A DNA stretch of 64,000 nt from Streptomyces sp. NRRL F-6131 (GCA_000719695.1 JOHN01000039.1:11111-75110); one strand, 5' to 3'. Numbered from the stretch's first letter, positions 1-10,168 are shown. The notes: generated by a model not told the origin, from the letters alone. Numbers and translations: made by a program.

Positions 1-1906
1 TGCCGTTGTCCACCTCCGCGGACAGCCCACTGTCCACGTCGGGAGCGTTCGGGATGCTGTAGTCCCAGATGTGCGACCAGGAATAGAGGGTCGACTGCAC
101 GGGGCTGTGCACCGTCGCGTTGAGGGTCACCGCACCGTTGAAGTCGCTCCCGGCGCTGAGCCAGCCCAGTGAGGATCCGTCGCAGCCCTGATTGCTCGCC
201 CAGGGCGAGGCAGTTACGGGTGCCGGCGACACGTACGGGTCGGTCGGGGCCCCGGGAGCGCGGTCGTACTCGACCTCGATCACCGGACGGTAGTCCAGTC
301 GCTTGAAGGCCATGAGGTCGGCCTCGTTGCGTGCCCGCAGGCCGAACGTGACGGTGTCGTGCGAGGGCGCGAAGTTCTGGAAGACCGAGGTGACGTCGTA
401 GTCGAACCTGACGTTACCCTGGCATTTCGGGTAGCCGGAGCCGGCCACGAGTGCCTCGCCCAGCCGACCCCCGATGACGCCGGGCTCGTTCGACCAGACC
501 GTGTTCCTGTTGATGTCGCCGGTCTGGTAGAGATCCACCAGGTAGGACGTGGTGCACGAGTGGTCCGAGGACTCGTCCTCCCACACCGCCATGGTCGCCC
601 TGCTGACCACGGTGCCCGCGTAGCCGCGAGTGTCGAACTGGAAGAACGAGCGCTCTCTGCCCTTGGGGGTCTTGAAGCCCTGATAGCCGACGCCAGGGCG
701 GGCGTACGGGTCACCGGATGCCGTGGTCTGCCCGTAGCGGGGGGTGTTGAACGCCTCCTGGGTCCACGTCCAGGCATTGCCCTCCCGGCGGTCGTAGCGC
801 CACACGGGGTCGATGAACCAGGGGCCCTGTCCGTCCTCCAGGATCGATCGGTCCGGCGTCAGCTCGATGGTGCCGCCCGACACCGTGGTCGCCATGCTGG
901 CCACCTTGGCGCCCGGTGCCGGTCCGTCGGCGCTGCTGACGGGCCCCGGTGAGGTGGCGGGTTCCGTGGCTCCGCCGACCCCCGGTGCGGCGGCGGCCGG
1001 ACCGGCCGCCGCCCACTGGAGGGGCTTGTCCGGAACGGTTGCGGTGGGCGCGGGCGCGCTGGTCGAGCTGTCCCACATCTGGGGCACTGGGGCGTACCAG
1101 CGGACGGTGCCGTCCTTGCCCGTGGCCGAGAGGTTGCCGGCCTGGTCGCTCGTGACGGTGAGGTCCTTGGTGGTGGTACCGAAGCGGACCTTGGCGAGCT
1201 GCGGGTTCCTGGCGGCCTCGGCCGTCTTGACGATCAGGACGGTGTTGAGACCGCCGAACTTGTTCGCGGTGACCTTGAGGTCGACCCCGGTGGCGACCTC
1301 GGGGTACAGCAGTCCGTCGCCGTCCTCGTCGAGAACGGGCTTGGTGAGCGGGAACGGTGAGTCGATGGCGAGCGTCTCCCCATCGAGGCCGGTCAGCGTT
1401 CCGAGCGGCCCCGCACCTCCTCCGGACAGGTGCACACCGGTGGCGGCAGCTGTCGGACGGAAGCCGCCGGCCGGGTCGGCGACGAGCTTCGCGTCCAGCG
1501 GTGCCCAGGTGCCGGAAGCCTGCTTGACCCGCTGCTGGTCGGGATGCTGGGTCCGGGCGAGTCGGCCCTCGGGGGTGGCCGCCGTCTCGCTGAACTCGTC
1601 GGTCAACTCCGTTACGGGAACGCGCTTTCCGGTAGCTCGGGCCTCGGCGATCGCCCGGTCGGCGGCCGTGATGACCGGCTTGTCCTTGGTCCGCTTGGCG
1701 TCGGCGTCCGCGATGGTCCTGGCGAGGTTCGGCGGAATCGGCGGGGTGCTCGGTCCTCCGGGCGCAGCTGCGCTGCCGGCGAAGGCGACGGGCGCTGTCG
1801 GGGCAAGGACGAGGACGAGGCCCATGACGGCGGCGGTCAGCCACCGGGAGGAAGTCCGTGAGTTCTGGAGCACGCCGAGGCGCGCCCCCGGCGGAGCGAG
1901 TGGCAT
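1..1906 (-). CDS. Secreted DNRLRE/LamG-type wall protein, N-terminal part (cut by window edge)
   Basis: Reading the minus strand from ATG 1906 gives an uninterrupted frame of about 635 residues that leaves the window at base 1, so the 3' end is missing. A purine-rich GGGGGA lies about 8 nt before the ATG. Residues 1-45 are a basic leader and hydrophobic core ending in AFAGS, a Sec signal peptide. A Pro/Ala-rich linker lies near residues 300-350. Residues about 360-610 contain a DNRLRE-like beta-sandwich (RSFFQFDT, then WEDESS..CTTSYLVDLYQT, then ..TVWSNEPG), followed by a region typical of fibronectin/LamG linkers. Such proteins often sit beside RHS genes in streptomycetes, as here (divergent, 277 bp apart). 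Function is inferred as cell-surface or polysaccharide association; the catalytic part, if any, is outside the window. Confidence 0.85.
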   Translation of the reverse strand, partial: MPLAPPGARLGVLQNSRTSSRWLTAAVMGLVLVLAPTAPVAFAGSAAAPGGPSTPPIPPNLARTIADADAKRTKDKPVITAADRAIAEARATGKRVPVTELTDEFSETAATPEGRLARTQHPDQQRVKQASGTWAPLDAKLVADPAGGFRPTAAATGVHLSGGGAGPLGTLTGLDGETLAIDSPFPLTKPVLDEDGDGLLYPEVATGVDLKVTANKFGGLNTVLIVKTAEAARNPQLAKVRFGTTTKDLTVTSDQAGNLSATGKDGTVRWYAPVPQMWDSSTSAPAPTATVPDKPLQWAAAGPAAAAPGVGGATEPATSPGPVSSADGPAPGAKVASMATTVSGGTIELTPDRSILEDGQGPWFIDPVWRYDRREGNAWTWTQEAFNTPRYGQTTASGDPYARPGVGYQGFKTPKGRERSFFQFDTRGYAGTVVSRATMAVWEDESSDHSCTTSYLVDLYQTGDINRNTVWSNEPGVIGGRLGEALVAGSGYPKCQGNVRFDYDVTSVFQNFAPSHDTVTFGLRARNEADLMAFKRLDYRPVIEVEYDRAPGAPTDPYVSPAPVTASPWASNQGCDGSSLGWLSAGSDFNGAVTLNATVHSPVQSTLYSWSHIWDYSIPNAPDVDSGLSAEVDNG

Positions 1907-2059
1907 TGGCTGGGTCCCCCACGTGATGACGTTTCGGGCCGCCCGTGAGCGGTCGGCGGCGGTCACGGTGAACGCTTCCGCAGTCACCGACAGTGAGTCA
2001 ATCGAATTCGGGCGGCGTTGCGCCCGCTTTGGCCGTAACCGAACCTCTTTGGTGGCGAC

Positions 2060-2073
2060 GTGACGTCGATCAC
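2060..2073. promoter_or_regulatory. CRP-like palindrome GTGA-N6-TCAC
   Basis: The site reads GTGACGTCGATCAC, an exact match to the core symmetry of cAMP-CRP boxes. It lies in the 277-bp divergent region between the DNRLRE protein and the RHS gene, where it could control either. Only the motif is seen; a chance match is possible because the flanks are not conserved. Confidence 0.3.
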
Positions 2074-2183
2074 GTGAGGATTCGTCGACAATTCGCTCGC
2101 GATCACCGTGACGCAGGGCCTACTCTCCGCCACAGTCTTCTGTCCGCGCACGGTTTGAGGTGCAGTCATACCAGGGGGGTTCA

Positions 2184-5100
2184 GTGCGACTTTGGCGTGC
2201 CCATGATTTGCATGTGAGGGGAAGGAAGGAGGCTCCACCAGGTTCGAGGAGGCCCCGTACCGCCGCGGTGGCAGCGCTGGCTCTCGTCGGCGTGCTCGTA
2301 ACGCCCGCGGTCCCCGCCCTCGGGGTCCCGGGGACGGACAAGAACAAGGACCGGATCTGGTCCCCGCCCGGCACCCCGTTGCCCAGGACGGCCGCGGTGG
2401 CCGGTGCGGCCGAGAAGCCGAAGGCGAATGCTTCGGCCACGGGTACGCCGAAATGGTCGTCGCAGAAGAGCGGTCCTACGCCGTCGAGCGGTTCGGCTGC
2501 CACGGTGCTGGACGTGGCTCCGGCGGCCGGTACCAAGGCGAACCGCGTTGGGGCCGACGGCGTCGAGGTGCAGGAATCTGCGGCCGGGGCCTCGAAGCAG
2601 GCCGGTCAGCTGCCGGTCTGGCTCGCCCCTGTTGCCCCGGATGCGGTTGCGTCGGTCGGCGGCGCCCCGGAGAGCGGCGTGGTGGTCCCGTCCGGGGCTC
2701 CGGTCAGGGTGACGCTCGCGGACTCCAGGACGGCGGCCGGCGCAGGCGTCCAGGGCACGCTCGTGTCGCTGTCGCGGACCGAGCAGGCTGACGAGGCCAA
2801 AGTCCGGGTGAGTCTGGACCTGTCCGGAATCGGCTTCGGGGGTGACTTCGCGGAACGCGTGCGACTGGTCTCGCTGCCCGCTTGCGTGCTGACCACACCG
2901 GAGGTCGGCGACTGCCAGGCAAGGACGCCCGTTCCTTCGCACTACGACGAGACGACCCGACGGCTCGTCGCCGACGTGGACCTGCCCGCCGTGGACGGTC
3001 CTTCGACCCGGCGAGGCCGCGCGGAAGCGAAGTCCGCCGACCTCGCATCAGCGGGTGTGTTCGCCGCACAGGCCGGCGCGGCGTTGCCTTCGGTCCTGGC
3101 CACCGAGAGCCTTCCGTCGAGCGGCCTGGGGACCTACAGCGCCACATCCCTCACGCCGAGCCAGGCATGGACCGCTGGTAGTTCCTCGGGCTCCTTCACG
3201 TACAACTACCCGGTCCAGTCACCGCCGACGCTTGGCGGCGCGGCACCCCAACTGGCCCTCGGCTACGACTCGGCGTCGGTCGACGGCAGGACGTCGTCCA
3301 CCAACTCCCAGGCGTCGTGGATCGGGGACGGCTGGGATCTCAGTGCGGGCTTTGTCGAACGCTCCTACAAGCCGTGCGACAAGGCCGGGATCGCCAACTC
3401 CGGCGACCAGTGCTGGGGCGGCGCCAACCTGACCCTCGCGCTGGGCGGCCACTCCGGCGAACTGGTGCCCCACGACCCCTCCTGCGCGGCGGGCGTCGCT
3501 AAGGACGAGCAGTCGAAGTGCACTTGGCGACTGAAGAACGACGACGGCACCAAGGTCGAGTTCCTGACGGGCGCCACCAACGGCACTTGGAACGGTTCCT
3601 ACCTGAAGGTCACCGACACCGCGGGGACGGTCTACTACTTCGGTCTCAACCACCTCCCCTCGGCCACCGGGGCACCGACCAGCACAGGCCCGGAAAGCCA
3701 ATCGGCGTGGACGGTTCCGGTCTACTCGCCGTCCGCCGCCGGCGCTGGAAAGCCGGCCGACCCGTGCTACGACGCCGCCAAGGGCAAGAACTCGTGGTGC
3801 CAGATGGCATGGCGGTGGAACCTCGACCACGTCGTGGACGTCCACGGAAACCTCACGACCTACTCCTACGCAGCCGAGACCAACTGGTACGCGCGCGGGA
3901 CCGGGACGGGCACCAACACCAGGTACACCCGCGCCGGGACGATCGCATCGATCGCTTACGGCCAGCGGCTCGCCGACCAGCTCGCGGCCGGGGGCTCGTA
4001 CCAGCCCGCCGCGAGGATCGACTTCGAGACCGGCGAGCGCTGCGACGGCGGTGACTGCGGCCCCGGCAGCCGTACGCCGGCCAACGCCGGGAACTGGCCC
4101 GATGTACCGCTCGACAAGGAGTGTGCCGAGACGGGGGTCTGCTCCAACCGCAGTCCGAGCTACTGGTCGACCAAGTGGCTGAACACGATCACCACCTTGA
4201 TCCGCTCCGGCGGGTCGTACCGCCCGGTGGACCGTTACGAACTCACCCACACCTTCAAGAATTCCAACAACGCCGATCCGAAGGAGAACACGAGGATCCC
4301 ATGGCTCCAGTCGGTCAAGCGGATCGGCGAGGACGCCTTCGGCGGGCAGGGCGATCAGCCGCTGCCCGAGGTCACGTTCGCGGACAAGCTGCTGCCCAAC
4401 CGGGTGGACGGTCTCGTCCCCGCCCGCTCGCAGTACTACCGCCCGCGCATCAACGTGATCACGACCGAGACGGGCGGGCGGATCGTCGTCGCCTACCGGG
4501 AGAACTCGTGCAGGCGCACCACGGGCCTGATGCCGACCGCTCCTGACCGCAACACGATGAGCTGCTACAACGTGAAGTGGTACGACACGGGCGCGGCCAA
4601 GATGGTGGACGACTGGTTCCTCCGCTACCCTGTCGCCACCGTGACGGTGGACCCCAACTCCGATCTCACCGCGGGCGCGTTGGCCCAGGTGACTTCCTAC
4701 GAGTACGACAAGGCCGCCTGGCACCGCAATGACGGCGCCCTGGTGGACGACCAGAGCCGGACGTGGGACCAGTTCCGCGGCTACTCGAAGGTGACCGTGG
4801 TCACCGGCACCGGCCAGGACGGTACCCGGTCCAAGAGCTCGACCAGCTACTACCAGGGCATGGACGGCGACCTCAAGGCCGACAAGAAGGGCCTGGCGGC
4901 CTCCGTCTCCGGTCCGACCAGCGGCGCGAAGACCGACTCCGACTGGCTCTCGGGCCGGGTCCTGGAGAGCAATGTCTACGCGAACGCCGACAGCTCCACG
5001 CCGGAATCGTCGACCGTCAACACCAGCAGCGGCCCGGTCGACACCGCTACCCACAAGCGGACCGGCCTGCCGGACCTGGTGGCCCGGTACGGCGCGACGA

Positions 5101-8100
5101 CCTCGACCAGCGTCTCCACGGTCAGGACGACCGGCGGCGCGCGGACGACCTCGACGGTGACCACGACCGACAAGGACCACAACAACCGGGTCAGAACTTC
5201 CTTGACCACGGCCGACGGCACACCCGACATCTGCACGCGCACGTCGTACGCGAGCGGCAACGATCCGCAGATGACTGGCCTGGCCTCGGAGGTGCTGACC
5301 GTCTCGGGCGGTAATGCCTGCGGTGCGACCACCACGACGGGCAACACCGTCGCCGGCAACCGCGTGCTCTACGACGGTCTGCCGTACGGGAGCGCAGGGG
5401 CGAAGGGCGAGGCCACCGGCGCCCAGGTGCTGGACCGCTACGAGGGCGGCAACGCCCAGTGGGTCACCACGGGCGCCACGACCTACGATGCCCACGGTCG
5501 GGTGGCCACCGTCACCGACCTGACAGCCACGGACACCGCCAACGCCTCCGGTGCGACCGTCACGACCGCCTACAGCTCGGCCAACGCGGGCGAACTGCCG
5601 GACCGGACGGTTACCAGCACCCCCGCGCCGGCCGGCGCACCGGATGCCGGCGGCCGACGGGAGACGACCGTCACTCTGGATCCGGCACGCGCCCTGCCGA
5701 TCACCGCGACCGACCCCAACGGCCGGACGGTCACGCAGTCGTACGACGCGCTCGGCCGGCTGAAGGCGGTCTGGAAGCCCGGGCGGCCCACGAACACGAC
5801 GGCCAATCAGACGTTCGACTACGGCGTCAACGGCACCGCGACACCCTCGGCGGTCGTCAGCCGCACGATGCGGGCCGACGAGAGCTACGTGACCTCGACC
5901 CAGATCATGGACGGTCTCGGCCGGGTGATCCAGACCCAGACCGATCCGGCCATCTCCGCCTACCACGGCCGACTGGTCGCCGACACGTTCTACGACTCGC
6001 AGGGCCGTGCGAACCGGGCCTTCGCACCGCACTACGACGACACATCGGGCCCGAACACCGTCCGGTTCGTGGTGGCCGCGGCACAGGTACCGGGACAGAC
6101 CTACACCGTCTTCGACGGGATGGGCCGACCGGTGAGTTCGCAGTTCATCGCCTTGGGTGTGCCGCAGAACACCACCACCACGGCCTACCCGGGCGCCGAC
6201 CGGGTGGACGTGACACCGCCCGCCGGTGCCACCGCGACCAGCACGGTCACGGACAGCCGCGGCCGTACGGCCGAGCTGTGGCAGTACCGGACGGCGAACG
6301 CGACCGGCAACCGGGCGGACGCGGACGTCACCGGCTACACCTACACCCCGGGGGGTCAGCCCGCGACGCGGGTCGACGCGGCAGGGAACACCTGGAGCTA
6401 CGGCTACGACCAGCGGGGCCGCCAGGTCCGCGCCGACGACCCGGACACGGGCGTCTCGACCCGGACGTACGACGGTGCGGGCCGACTGGCCACCACCACC
6501 GATGCCCGCAACCAGACCGTCGCGATCACCTACGACCTCCTGGGCCGCAAGACCGGCACGTACAACGGCAGCGTCAGCCCGGCGAACCAGCTCACCGGCT
6601 ACACGTACGACACGGTGGCCAAGGGCCAGCCGACCGCCGCCACGCGGTACGTCGGCGGCGCGGGCGGGAACACCTACACCAAGTCGATCGTCGAGCTCGA
6701 TGTGGCGTACCACCCGACGAAGACGACAGTCTCGATCCCCGGAAGCGAGATCGGCCGTGACGGGCAGGTGACCTTCACCTACGGCGCCACCTATGACCCG
6801 ATCACCGGAGCGATGACCGAGGACGGCCGGGCCGCCGCAGGTAACCTGGCCGAGGAATGGGTCTCGTACAACTACGAGGCATACGGCCTGCTGCACGACA
6901 TGGGGGGTGCCGGTGACGTCTACCTCCGGCAGGCGGACTGGGACGCCTACGGACGCAACATCCGTTCCACGGTGAACCCGTGGGGCACCCAGATCGTCGC
7001 CACCAACACCTACGACGAGCCCACCGGGCGATTGCTCACCCAGTACATCGACAAGCAGACCGCGACCACGGGCACGGTCCAGAACACCACGTACGCCTAT
7101 GACCAGGCCGGCCGGATCACCGCGATCCGGGCCATCCCGAACAACACGCCGGCCGCCACTGACCTCCAGTGCTTCACCTATGACCACCTGGGGCGGCTGA
7201 CCGCGGCCTGGAGCGACACCGGGCGGCTGCAGCAGCCGACCCCGTCGCTCGCGGGGCAGGGCGCGTGCGCGAACCCGACGCCGACGAGTGGCGCCGGGGC
7301 ACCCGCGAGGACCACCGTCGGTGGCAGCGCGGCCTACTGGCAGGACTACACCTACGACCTGACCGGCAACCGGACCAAAGTCGTCCACCACGACCCGGGC
7401 GGCGACCCCGCCAAGGACATCACGGTCGACCAGGCGTCTCCGGCTCCGGGCACCCGCAACACGCCGACCGGCGCCGCGGGAACGGGCGGCGGCACCGGTG
7501 GCCCCCACACCCTCTCCACGACGACCAGCACCTACGGGTCAGCGGGTTGGGGCACGGGCGGCAACCAGTACGACGCCGCCGGCAACACCACGCGGATCGG
7601 CAACCCCGGCGGCAACCGGGAGCTCAGGGCCGGCTTCGTCCTCAACTCGGGTGAATCGGTACGCTCGAACAGCGTCCAACTCGCCATGCAGGCGGACGGC
7701 AACCTCGTTCTGACCTCGCTCCGGAGCGGCCAGGCGATCTGGTCCAGCAACACCCAGGGCAACACCGGTGCCTGGGCCACCATGCAGGACGACGGCAACT
7801 TCGTCGTCTACGACACCCAGAACACTCCGCTCTGGTCGTCCCAGACCTGGGCGGGCGACGGCAGCGGCAACTTCGCGGTCGTCCAGGACGACGGCAAGTT
7901 CATGGTCTACGCCCCTGGTTGGGACCCCAAGTGGGGAACCGAGACCTGGAACCCGGTCGACGCGGCCAACGGCTCGACCCTGACCTGGGACGCCGAGGGC
8001 AAACTCGCCTCGCTCACCCAGGGCTCCGCCACGACGACCTACGTCTACGACGCCGACGGCAACCAGCTCGTGCGCCGCAACCCCGGCAAGGTGACGGTCA

Positions 8101-9305
8101 ACCTCGGTGGGGGCGACGAACTCACCTACGACACCAACACCGGTGTCAGCACCGGTACCCGCTACTACAGCCTCCCCGGCGGCATCACCCTGGTCCGCCA
8201 GGGCCCGACCCGGCTGACCTACCAGTTCGCCGACCACCACGGCACCAACTCGCTGTCCATCGACCGGGACACCCTGGCCGAGTCGCGCCGCACCACCGAC
8301 CCCTTCGGCGCCCCCCGCGGCCCCGCCTCCCTGCCCACTCCCTGGGCCGGCGGCAAGGGCTACGTCAACGGCCTCAAGGACGACACCACCGGCTTCACCA
8401 ACCTCGGCGCCCGCCAGTACCAACCCACCACGGGCCGCTTCCTGAGCCCGGACCCCATCCTCGACGCCGGCGACCCCCTCCAGTGGAACGCCTACGCCTA
8501 CAGCAACAACGACCCCATCAACCGCAGCGACCCCAACGGCCTCAAGTCGGAAGAGTGCGGCACGCTGTACCAGTGCGGTTCGGCCGGCACCATCACCATG
8601 AAGAACGCCGCCGAAACTACGGCAGTCAATGTTCCGGAGGCTGTTATCCAGCGGCAAGCCGAGGCCACTGTGCGGCGGGTCGTCGGAGTAATTCCATCCA
8701 CTGAAGACGTGCAGGACATGAAGAAGAATGCCCGGCGCAACTATGGGCTTCAACAGTTGAAGGTATACAAGAAAAATACAAGCTACCCCTACAAGTGGGA
8801 TGGAGATGGAAAGCATAAGCTCGCAAAGGGGAAAAGTGATTTCGTCGCCCCTGCGGAGCTTGAGCTTTGCGGAACTCGCCCCGTGGAGTGCGCCGGCGCC
8901 TTTGCGATCAAGAATCAGGCGGACAAGCTTCGAGAGAAGGAGTTCCCTGACGTTCCCATGGACACCGACACTGATGAGACAAATGCGTTTCATCACGCGG
9001 TGTGGCAGGGGCTTCTCACGTATAACTATGGAGCCAATTCAGCATGGGAATGGGCCGATGCTCATGAGGCATACCATTCGAAGGACCAGCAGGAAGATCA
9101 CATCGCCGACCTTGTGAACAATGTCAAGGGTCGATCGATCGGCGAGGAAGCGCGAAAGAAGTTCAGAATTGGCCCGTTCATGTCGGCTGACAACATCCAG
9201 AAGCAGGAGGATGCGACGAACTTTATCGTCGATATGGCCAGGAACTATCTGGCCGAGGGGGACTACGCCCGGCGTGACGATTTCGACAACTGGGAAAATG
9301 GATAA
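2184..9305 (+). CDS. RHS/YD-repeat polymorphic toxin with bulb-lectin insert and DUF6973-like C-terminal tip
   Basis: This is a 2373-aa exported RHS protein. GTG 2184 was chosen because an AGGGGGG tract ends 4 nt upstream; GTG 2160 in the same frame lacks one. Residues 1-45 form an Arg-rich leader plus hydrophobic core. An SpvB/TcB-like region lies around residues 310-400, and many YD repeats (YDxxGR, TYDYDxxG) fill the middle. About residues 1813-1925 are an inserted B-lectin domain with repeated QxDGNxVxY motifs, then YD repeats resume. The RHS core ends near residue 2121 with GRFLSPDP and SDPNGL. The last 250 residues are a separate tip with FHHAVWQGLL, ADAHE and NNVKGRSIG, resembling DUF6973 toxins. 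GC falls sharply in the tip (AAATACAAG-type codons), the usual mark of an exchanged toxin module. The target is unknown. Confidence 0.9.
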   Translation: MRLWRAHDLHVRGRKEAPPGSRRPRTAAVAALALVGVLVTPAVPALGVPGTDKNKDRIWSPPGTPLPRTAAVAGAAEKPKANASATGTPKWSSQKSGPTPSSGSAATVLDVAPAAGTKANRVGADGVEVQESAAGASKQAGQLPVWLAPVAPDAVASVGGAPESGVVVPSGAPVRVTLADSRTAAGAGVQGTLVSLSRTEQADEAKVRVSLDLSGIGFGGDFAERVRLVSLPACVLTTPEVGDCQARTPVPSHYDETTRRLVADVDLPAVDGPSTRRGRAEAKSADLASAGVFAAQAGAALPSVLATESLPSSGLGTYSATSLTPSQAWTAGSSSGSFTYNYPVQSPPTLGGAAPQLALGYDSASVDGRTSSTNSQASWIGDGWDLSAGFVERSYKPCDKAGIANSGDQCWGGANLTLALGGHSGELVPHDPSCAAGVAKDEQSKCTWRLKNDDGTKVEFLTGATNGTWNGSYLKVTDTAGTVYYFGLNHLPSATGAPTSTGPESQSAWTVPVYSPSAAGAGKPADPCYDAAKGKNSWCQMAWRWNLDHVVDVHGNLTTYSYAAETNWYARGTGTGTNTRYTRAGTIASIAYGQRLADQLAAGGSYQPAARIDFETGERCDGGDCGPGSRTPANAGNWPDVPLDKECAETGVCSNRSPSYWSTKWLNTITTLIRSGGSYRPVDRYELTHTFKNSNNADPKENTRIPWLQSVKRIGEDAFGGQGDQPLPEVTFADKLLPNRVDGLVPARSQYYRPRINVITTETGGRIVVAYRENSCRRTTGLMPTAPDRNTMSCYNVKWYDTGAAKMVDDWFLRYPVATVTVDPNSDLTAGALAQVTSYEYDKAAWHRNDGALVDDQSRTWDQFRGYSKVTVVTGTGQDGTRSKSSTSYYQGMDGDLKADKKGLAASVSGPTSGAKTDSDWLSGRVLESNVYANADSSTPESSTVNTSSGPVDTATHKRTGLPDLVARYGATTSTSVSTVRTTGGARTTSTVTTTDKDHNNRVRTSLTTADGTPDICTRTSYASGNDPQMTGLASEVLTVSGGNACGATTTTGNTVAGNRVLYDGLPYGSAGAKGEATGAQVLDRYEGGNAQWVTTGATTYDAHGRVATVTDLTATDTANASGATVTTAYSSANAGELPDRTVTSTPAPAGAPDAGGRRETTVTLDPARALPITATDPNGRTVTQSYDALGRLKAVWKPGRPTNTTANQTFDYGVNGTATPSAVVSRTMRADESYVTSTQIMDGLGRVIQTQTDPAISAYHGRLVADTFYDSQGRANRAFAPHYDDTSGPNTVRFVVAAAQVPGQTYTVFDGMGRPVSSQFIALGVPQNTTTTAYPGADRVDVTPPAGATATSTVTDSRGRTAELWQYRTANATGNRADADVTGYTYTPGGQPATRVDAAGNTWSYGYDQRGRQVRADDPDTGVSTRTYDGAGRLATTTDARNQTVAITYDLLGRKTGTYNGSVSPANQLTGYTYDTVAKGQPTAATRYVGGAGGNTYTKSIVELDVAYHPTKTTVSIPGSEIGRDGQVTFTYGATYDPITGAMTEDGRAAAGNLAEEWVSYNYEAYGLLHDMGGAGDVYLRQADWDAYGRNIRSTVNPWGTQIVATNTYDEPTGRLLTQYIDKQTATTGTVQNTTYAYDQAGRITAIRAIPNNTPAATDLQCFTYDHLGRLTAAWSDTGRLQQPTPSLAGQGACANPTPTSGAGAPARTTVGGSAAYWQDYTYDLTGNRTKVVHHDPGGDPAKDITVDQASPAPGTRNTPTGAAGTGGGTGGPHTLSTTTSTYGSAGWGTGGNQYDAAGNTTRIGNPGGNRELRAGFVLNSGESVRSNSVQLAMQADGNLVLTSLRSGQAIWSSNTQGNTGAWATMQDDGNFVVYDTQNTPLWSSQTWAGDGSGNFAVVQDDGKFMVYAPGWDPKWGTETWNPVDAANGSTLTWDAEGKLASLTQGSATTTYVYDADGNQLVRRNPGKVTVNLGGGDELTYDTNTGVSTGTRYYSLPGGITLVRQGPTRLTYQFADHHGTNSLSIDRDTLAESRRTTDPFGAPRGPASLPTPWAGGKGYVNGLKDDTTGFTNLGARQYQPTTGRFLSPDPILDAGDPLQWNAYAYSNNDPINRSDPNGLKSEECGTLYQCGSAGTITMKNAAETTAVNVPEAVIQRQAEATVRRVVGVIPSTEDVQDMKKNARRNYGLQQLKVYKKNTSYPYKWDGDGKHKLAKGKSDFVAPAELELCGTRPVECAGAFAIKNQADKLREKEFPDVPMDTDTDETNAFHHAVWQGLLTYNYGANSAWEWADAHEAYHSKDQQEDHIADLVNNVKGRSIGEEARKKFRIGPFMSADNIQKQEDATNFIVDMARNYLAEGDYARRDDFDNWENG

Positions 9306-9321
9306 TCCAGAATAGCCCATG

Positions 9322-9365
9322 GAAAGGCGGTGGTGCGACGACCCCAGGCCGAACCACCGCCTTTC
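9322..9365 (+). terminator. Hairpin between RHS toxin and downstream immunity candidate
   Basis: GAAAGGCGGTGGT (9322-9334) and its exact complement (9353-9365) form a 13-bp stem with an 18-nt loop, just after the RHS stop codon. There is no U-tract, as is common in high-GC hosts. It probably ends or attenuates the toxin transcript. Confidence 0.6.
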
Positions 9366-9374
9366 TGTCCGCCG

Positions 9375-9403
9375 TTGGCGACAGCATTCGAACGTGGTAG
9401 CCT
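9375..9403 (+). promoter_or_regulatory. Candidate vegetative promoter for the immunity candidate
   Basis: TTGGCG (9375-9380) and TAGCCT (9398-9403) are separated by 17 nt, close to the streptomycete HrdB consensus TTGACn/TAgnnT. They sit between the toxin hairpin and the ATG at 9435, which would let the small gene be expressed without the toxin. Confidence 0.4.
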
Positions 9404-9434
9404 TGCCCGAAACTTTCTGGAGCGGATGATTTTC

Positions 9435-9845
9435 ATGAAAAATCGACGGACTCTCTGGGTCATCGTTCTCTGCGGGGCCCTGGCCCTGTTTGTCGGGTCC
9501 CTGGTTTCATGGATAATGCTTCGCCCTCCTGCCTACTCTGAAATGGCGGACCCCGTCGGCCGATGGAGCGGCGGAACAGCGACCTTCGAATTCCTGCCTG
9601 ACGGAAAGATCGGAACCGCCCAGGTGCCGGCCTTCGTATGCAACAGCACGGCACCCGAACCGGCGCGACTCCTCGACCTGGAGGGGGGATGGGAGAAATC
9701 GTTTCTCGATGACTCCGGCCCGGGGATCTATCTGACGACAACACAGAAAGATGGGAAGGGGTGCTCGATTTGGCTCATTGGCACCAATGATGGAAAGGAC
9801 CTTTGGCTTCTCGCAACGCGCGGATTCCTCATGAAGAGGTCCTGA
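9435..9845 (+). CDS. Small membrane-anchored protein, candidate RHS immunity protein
   Basis: This 136-aa protein has one N-terminal membrane segment (VIVLCGALALFVGSLVSWIM) after MKNRR, so about 105 residues should lie outside the membrane. The outer part (DPVGRWSGGTATFEFLPDGK) looks like a small beta-rich domain with two cysteines. ATG 9435 is used; ATG 9426 is in frame but too close to the GGAG at 9419-9422, and 9435 is somewhat far from it, so the start is uncertain. Base composition is lower in GC than the surroundings and like the toxin tip just upstream. Position directly after an RHS toxin tip is the usual place of the cognate immunity gene, but no immunity family was recognised. Confidence 0.65.
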   Translation: MKNRRTLWVIVLCGALALFVGSLVSWIMLRPPAYSEMADPVGRWSGGTATFEFLPDGKIGTAQVPAFVCNSTAPEPARLLDLEGGWEKSFLDDSGPGIYLTTTQKDGKGCSIWLIGTNDGKDLWLLATRGFLMKRS

Positions 9846-10168
9846 GACTCCTGGCCAGCATGACTAACTGCTTGGTCCGGCGGCGAAGTAGCCAGCCGGC
9901 ATGTCGGAGTCGGTGCAGGACCTGGTCCATCGAGTGGCCGAGGGCCGAGCGGTAGGCGACCCAGGCGCTGAGGTCCGGTTCGCGCTGGCCTCCACCTTCG
10001 GCGGTGTTGATCCGGTGCCGCTCCTCTACCGCGTCCAGATGGTCCCAGATCCGGACCATCTGGCCGAGCGCCGTCTTCGCCGCGCCCTCCGGGACCCGAG
10101 GGCGGGGCGGTGGCGTCGTCCGACCGGGGCGCCTCGTAGGCCAGCGTCGAGGTGCAGGCCGCGAGTTC
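9829..10168 (-). pseudogene. Remnant of an unidentified gene, frameshifted
   Basis: On the minus strand a segment reading LAACTSTLAYEAP then SDDATAPPS continues, after a one-base frame change near 10080-10100, as GAAKTALGQMVRIWDHLDAVEER and further to a stop at 9829. The second part alone is a 76-aa ORF starting ATG 10059. The two halves read like one former coding sequence. At its upstream side it is joined without a boundary to a serine-hydrolase fragment. The family was not recognised. Confidence 0.4.

Noticed and set aside
3219..7508. A 1429-codon open frame on the minus strand inside the RHS gene
   Set aside because: It is antisense to a well-supported YD-repeat protein. Its translation is Val/Gly/Arg-rich without any domain, which is the usual high-GC shadow.
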